From Paenibacillus tyrphae (GTDB lineage Bacteria; Bacillota; Bacilli; Paenibacillales; NBRC-103111), in assembly GCF_000722545.1 (NCBI RefSeq), contig NZ_JNVM01000008.1:186001-250000 (forward strand): a stretch of 64,000 nucleotides of DNA. The letters are read 5' to 3'. Within the stretch, counting starts at the first letter, position 1, and each line of letters starts with the position of its first letter. The notes below the pieces were generated by a model. It worked only from the letters and a program-made list of their open reading frames with translations. It ran no database searches and was not told where the DNA came from. Both the position numbers and the translations under genes were made by a program. This document shows positions 60,346-64,000 of the stretch, piece by piece.

Positions 60346-60984
60346 TCAATCGTTCTCCGGCTCTCTGACCGACCTAACCCTTTGCCGTACATGCTTAAAT
60401 GCCAGCTTGCTCCCCGCGACCATCCCTTCCAGCAGCAGAGAACAGCCTCGGGCTGCAAAGGCCGTCAGCCACCATTCATCCTGAAATTCCGCTTGCCCGA
60501 GCGTCATCGCCATCTGTTCCCGGTGTGCGCAGGCCGACATAACGTCCCCGATCAGCAGGCCGAGCGACAGCCCTGCGATCTGCAGGGGCGGCCAACGCAG
60601 CAGAGTCGCTGCCAAAAAACCGACGCTTGCGGCAACGGTCCATTCCGAGCTGAACCAGATGACCGCAGGCATCAGATGAAGGGTCTCTCTAAGGAAGAAA
60701 TAAACCGACCCGAGCAGCAGGGCGATGGACAGTAAATGGAACCGATACAAAAAGCTTGGTGTACGGACCATGACCCAGAGCGAAACAATCAGCAGCAGCA
60801 CCGTACAGCCGTATACCCGAATGCTGCCCCAATCCATGCTCCACGGCATAAACAATATCCAAAGCATAAAAAAAAGAAGTAGACTCGTAGGAGTAATACC
60901 TCTTAATATGACGTTCTTCCAGCCACTGGCGAACAAAATCAGCGCAACGACGATTAGCAATAAGGACACGTAACCCGCATTCAT
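60346..60984 (-). CDS. YphA-like multi-spanning membrane protein
   Basis: 212 residues with about six membrane helices in the first 160 residues and a basic cytosolic tail (RQRVRSVREPEND). Length, topology and its place between fni and the YIEGIA gene correspond to B. subtilis YphA. No catalytic motif is visible. It is separated from the next gene by 42 nt, so co-transcription with the YIEGIA pair is likely. Confidence 0.72.
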   Translation of the reverse strand: MNAGYVSLLLIVVALILFASGWKNVILRGITPTSLLLFFMLWILFMPWSMDWGSIRVYGCTVLLLIVSLWVMVRTPSFLYRFHLLSIALLLGSVYFFLRETLHLMPAVIWFSSEWTVAASVGFLAATLLRWPPLQIAGLSLGLLIGDVMSACAHREQMAMTLGQAEFQDEWWLTAFAARGCSLLLEGMVAGSKLAFKHVRQRVRSVREPEND

Positions 60985-61060
60985 TCGCTCTCACCCGTAG
61001 AAAAAGCTTGTTCCTCTTTTTCCTTTAGTATGGCTTTCTTTATTTAGTTTTACTCAATCT

Positions 61061-62131
61061 TTAGGCGTAACCCATTCGCCTTGCGTAGGCGGAGATATCC
61101 ATTCCCCGAACCGAGCACCACTCTGCCGTTTCCGACGTAATGACGACCGGAAGCTCGTGCAAAGCTTCAATTCGGGATGCGCCCAACGCCGTCATCAGCA
61201 GCCGGAGCTCGTGATGCCATGACGTGATTTTCCCGATCAACGCTTCGGTCCCCGATGTACGCAGCACTCGCAGCATGGCTCCGGCCATACCGACCGCGGA
61301 GGCTCCGAGCGTTAAAGCTTTGCAAATCTCCAGCGCGCCTGTAATGCCGCCTGTCGCCACGACCGCCACGTCCGGCCGGTTCAGACGACGCTTAGCCTCC
61401 AATACTTCCAACAGCGCGATGCTGGTCTTGCAGCCCCAATCGTTCAGCCAGTCCATCGGCAAATCACGCCGGGCATTCTCGATTGCGGCGAAATTAGTAC
61501 CTCCCGATCCGCCGACATCGATACATCCAACCCCGCAGCCGATCAGCTTCTCTGCGCTCTCCCGCACCATACCGAAGCCGACCTCCTTGACGATGACGGG
61601 AACGCCCGCCCGTTCGACGATTGTCCGGATTCGTTCAAGCATTCCCCGGAAATCTCTGTCCCCTTCGGGCATAATCAGCTCCTGCATCACATTCAGGTGG
61701 ATTTGAAGCCCGTCGGCTTGCAGCATGTCCACCGCTCTTAGCGCTTGCTCCAGCGTCGCTTCACTGCCAAGATTGCCAAATACGATGCCGCGCGGGTTTA
61801 TCTTTCTTACGATACGGTAGCTTTCAGCCGTCTCCGGGTTTTTGATGGCGGCCATCTGCGACCCTACCGCCATAGCGAGCCCCGTCTCTCGAGCGGCGAC
61901 GGCAAGCTCTCGGTTAATTTCTTCGGTCTCGCGGGCTCCTCCGGTCATGGCATTAATAACAATCGGCGAGCTCAATAAGAGTTCGCCGATTCGGGTATGC
62001 AATGCTATGGATTCCGAAGAAATACCGGGGAGACAATTATGGACCAGCTTAATGTCGCGGAAGCCCTGCTCGCCGCTTTGCCCAAGCTGGAGCGCATGAT
62101 GAACATGCTCCATTTTTCGCGGTATGCGCAC
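61061..62131 (-). CDS. fni: type 2 isopentenyl-diphosphate delta-isomerase
   Basis: 356 residues, FMN- and NADPH-dependent TIM barrel of the IDI-2 family. Signature segments: INAMTGGARETEEIN (~59-73), the QMAAIKNPETAESY region, VKEVGFGM (~185), GCIDVGGSGGTNFAAIE (~205-221) and VATGGI for FMN. A GTG start at 62131 has GAGG 8 nt upstream. It isomerises IPP and DMAPP, feeding the prenyl chains made by HepS/HepT. Confidence 0.94.
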   Translation of the reverse strand: MRIPRKMEHVHHALQLGQSGEQGFRDIKLVHNCLPGISSESIALHTRIGELLLSSPIVINAMTGGARETEEINRELAVAARETGLAMAVGSQMAAIKNPETAESYRIVRKINPRGIVFGNLGSEATLEQALRAVDMLQADGLQIHLNVMQELIMPEGDRDFRGMLERIRTIVERAGVPVIVKEVGFGMVRESAEKLIGCGVGCIDVGGSGGTNFAAIENARRDLPMDWLNDWGCKTSIALLEVLEAKRRLNRPDVAVVATGGITGALEICKALTLGASAVGMAGAMLRVLRTSGTEALIGKITSWHHELRLLMTALGASRIEALHELPVVITSETAEWCSVRGMDISAYARRMGYA

Positions 62132-62164
62132 CCCTGATTCCTCTCTTCGTCTATAGACAGCGGT

Positions 62165-63382
62165 TTACTTGAATTTGCTCAGCTTGTCGCCAAAACGCTC
62201 TCCGAGCGTCAGGTTCAGGCCTTGGAGTTCTTCGTGGGAAACGGATTCCCGTTTCGGCGCACGCTCTCTTTCGGGTCTCGGTTCGCGAGCAGGCGCTTCT
62301 TCCGTTTCTTTGATGCTGAGCGAGATGCGTTTCTCGCCCGGGTTCATATCCAACACTTTCACTTGAACCTCTTGACCTTCCTTCAGCACTTCGAACGGCG
62401 TTGCAATGTGGCGGTGTGCGATTTGGGAAATATGAACCAATCCCTCAACCCCAGGAGCCACTTCGATGAACGCGCCGAATTGTACGAGCCGTTTAACGGT
62501 ACCGGTGACGATATCCCCGATATTGATCTTGTTCTTAACGGATTCCCAAGGTCCTGGCTGCGTTGCTTTGATGCTCAAGGAGATGCGCTCGTTGGCCGGA
62601 TCCAATTTCAGAACTTGAACGCGGACTTGGTCGCCTTCTTTCACGACTTCGGACGCGTGCTCGACATGATGCCAAGCCATCTCGGAAATATGAACGAGTC
62701 CGTCCACGCCGCCGATATCGACAAATGCGCCGAATTGCGTCAAACGTTGAACCGTACCCGTCAGCTCTTGACCGACCGACAGTTTGGAAATCGTTTCTTG
62801 CTTTTTCGCTTCAAACTCTTCATCCAGCACGTCTTTTTGAGAAAGAATGACTTTGTTTTTCTCGCGGTCCATTTCTTTCACGCGCAGACGAAGCGTGCGG
62901 CCTTTGTAATCGCTGAAATCTTCGACGAACGTGCGCTCTACCATGGAAGCCGGAACGAATCCGCGCAGACCTACGTCAACGACAAGACCGCCTTTAACCA
63001 CTTCGGCGACTTTCGCTTCGAGAATCGTTTTGTTTTCCATGTCGGCTGCAAGCTTCTCCCACGATTTCTCGCTGTCAATGGCGCGTTTGGAAAGCACGAG
63101 CTTTTCCTTGTTGTCATCGATGGTAAGAACTTTCAGTTCGATGTCTTGACCGACTTGTACGATTTCTTCCGCATTGTCCAATTGGACGGACGAAAGCTCG
63201 CGCACAGACACGATGCCGTCATATTTGTAGCCTACGTCGACAACTGCTTGATCCGCATCCACTTTAATGACTTTGCCGGTAACGATGTCACCTTTTTTGA
63301 TAATGTTGACATTCGCCATGGACTCTTCCTGAGATACCTCTGCGGATTGAACTTCTTGATCGAACTTTGTTTCTTCTGACAT
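62165..63382 (-). CDS. rpsA: S1-domain RNA-binding protein, 30S ribosomal protein S1 homologue
   Basis: 405 residues from the ATG at 63382 (AAGGAGG 10 nt upstream; a TTG two codons earlier is closer than ideal). It has four S1 domains: ~25-95, ~110-180, ~195-265 and ~280-350, the last two with near-identical FGAFVDIGGVDGLVHIS and FGAFIEVAPGVEGLVHIS. This is the shorter Gram-positive S1 (YpfD). The C-terminal tail is charged. It lies between plsC and fni as in Bacillus. Confidence 0.94.
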   Translation of the reverse strand: MSEETKFDQEVQSAEVSQEESMANVNIIKKGDIVTGKVIKVDADQAVVDVGYKYDGIVSVRELSSVQLDNAEEIVQVGQDIELKVLTIDDNKEKLVLSKRAIDSEKSWEKLAADMENKTILEAKVAEVVKGGLVVDVGLRGFVPASMVERTFVEDFSDYKGRTLRLRVKEMDREKNKVILSQKDVLDEEFEAKKQETISKLSVGQELTGTVQRLTQFGAFVDIGGVDGLVHISEMAWHHVEHASEVVKEGDQVRVQVLKLDPANERISLSIKATQPGPWESVKNKINIGDIVTGTVKRLVQFGAFIEVAPGVEGLVHISQIAHRHIATPFEVLKEGQEVQVKVLDMNPGEKRISLSIKETEEAPAREPRPERERAPKRESVSHEELQGLNLTLGERFGDKLSKFK

Positions 63383-63473
63383 GTCCAATTACCCTCCTTA
63401 AACAACCTGACAACGTGTAATGTATTTGGATAAAAAATTTACTTCATCATTTTCTTAAGTATGCCACAATTTA

Positions 63474-64000
63474 TCATTTCGATTCGTGCTGCTTGACCAT
63501 GCTTCGGATCGTACTCATGATTTTGTCGGTCGCCTGTTCCAAGCCTTCCGAACCGCTGTTCTCAAATTCGCTCAAATCGACTGGCGGACCATACACGACC
63601 TTCATTTGCCGAAACGGCTTATAATTGCCGATAATGGCTGCCGGAATGACTGCAGCTCCGGACTTCAATGCCAAGCTGGCCGCTCCCTTTTTACCCATGC
63701 CTCCCGCATTGCTGCGCGTCCCTTCCGGGAAAATGCCCATAACCTCGCCGTCTTTAAGCAGTTGCAGAGACAAGCGAATCGACTCTTTGCTGACACCACC
63801 CCGTTTGACGGGAAATGCCGCTATTTTCGGCAAAACATATCCCAAAACGGGAACGTCGAACAACTCGGCCTTGGCCATGTAATGCACCTTTCGCTTCAGC
63901 GGGCTCCCCATCAGCGGCGGGTCCCAGTTGCTGGTGTGGTTGCCGCACAGAACGACGGCGCCTTCGGAGGGAATGTTCTCAAGCCCTTCCGCCCGCAAAA
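63474..64000 (-). CDS. plsC: 1-acyl-sn-glycerol-3-phosphate acyltransferase PlsC, 5' part outside window
   Basis: The frame is open to the window edge, leaving ~175 C-terminal residues. The acyltransferase motifs are present: NHTSNWDP (HX4D), FPVKRGG, FPEGTRS and IPAAIIG. It adds the second acyl chain to make phosphatidate, after GpsA and PlsY whose genes lie 6-8 kb away. It precedes rpsA by ~90 nt. The first few residues, including the true start, are off the end. Confidence 0.93.
   Translation of the reverse strand, partial: LRAEGLENIPSEGAVVLCGNHTSNWDPPLMGSPLKRKVHYMAKAELFDVPVLGYVLPKIAAFPVKRGGVSKESIRLSLQLLKDGEVMGIFPEGTRSNAGGMGKKGAASLALKSGAAVIPAAIIGNYKPFRQMKVVYGPPVDLSEFENSGSEGLEQATDKIMSTIRSMVKQHESK

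Overview
The window is a single piece of a moderately GC-rich, endospore-forming Bacillota chromosome, most likely a Paenibacillaceae member (Paenibacillus or a close relative). The grounds are B. subtilis-like gene order (mtaD/tseB-dinG-panDCB-birA-cca-bshA-bshB1-mgsA-dapB-ypjD, qcrABC, aroC-aroB-aroH-trpEDCFBA-hisC-tyrA, hepS-menG-hepT-ndk-cheR, mtrB, hup-spoIVA-yphF-yphE-gpsA-plsY-der-yphA-fni-rpsA), the sporulation genes spoIVA, spoVIF and ypjB, and a YIEGIA/capping-subunit pair. The species is inference. Nearly all genes lie on the minus strand; only the PiT phosphate-transport pair (3.5-5.2 kb) and the YitT-type gene ypjC (18.9-19.8 kb) are on the plus strand. No phage, transposase gene or CRISPR array was seen.

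Layout. 0-9.6 kb: the end of an FtsH-like AAA ATPase gene, tseB, mtaD, the PiT pair, rex, dinG and a TPR gene. 9.7-18.7 kb: pantothenate synthesis, birA, the CCA-adding enzyme, bacillithiol synthesis, methylglyoxal synthase and dapB. 18.9-25.3 kb: ypjC/B/A, the menaquinol:cytochrome c reductase operon qcrABC, ypiF, an IDEAL-domain gene and a gamma-carbonic anhydrase. 25.4-28.9 kb: an accessory-looking block with a large unknown gene, a histidine phosphatase, an ECF sigma/anti-sigma pair and a candidate small RNA. 29-41 kb: the aromatic amino acid supra-operon. 41-47.4 kb: cheR, ndk and menaquinone genes, in which three genes of futalosine type (mqnA, ubiX, ubiA) sit between menG and hepT. 47.5-51.4 kb: mtrB, a PAP2 gene, a divergent hprK, tRNA-Pro and hup. 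51.6-64 kb: spoIVA, yphF, two ferredoxins, yphE, spoVIF, gpsA, plsY, der, the YIEGIA pair, yphA, fni, rpsA and a partial plsC.

Regulatory logic can be read from the DNA. The trp operon has a TRAP-type leader: a sigma-A promoter, a run of NAG triplets spaced by 2-3 nt, and an intrinsic terminator. A second set of four GAG triplets at exact 5-nt spacing covers the trpE Shine-Dalgarno region. The TRAP gene itself (mtrB) is 10 kb away, with its RNA- and tryptophan-binding residues conserved. spoIVA is preceded by two sigma-E-like promoters. A perfect TTGACA-17-TATAAT promoter followed after about 50 nt by a terminator predicts an unannotated ~78-nt RNA next to the ECF sigma gene. The birA-panB gap holds a strong promoter followed by two intrinsic terminators.

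The most novel signal is a pair of ~207-213-bp nested inverted repeats, at 42296-42508 and 48462-48668. They share three short sequence blocks and the same set of helices, but the helix arms differ completely in sequence between the copies while staying paired. One copy is flanked by a perfect 14-bp direct repeat inside what looks like an interrupted terminator. This is the pattern of a small non-autonomous mobile element whose folded RNA or single-stranded DNA shape is under selection.
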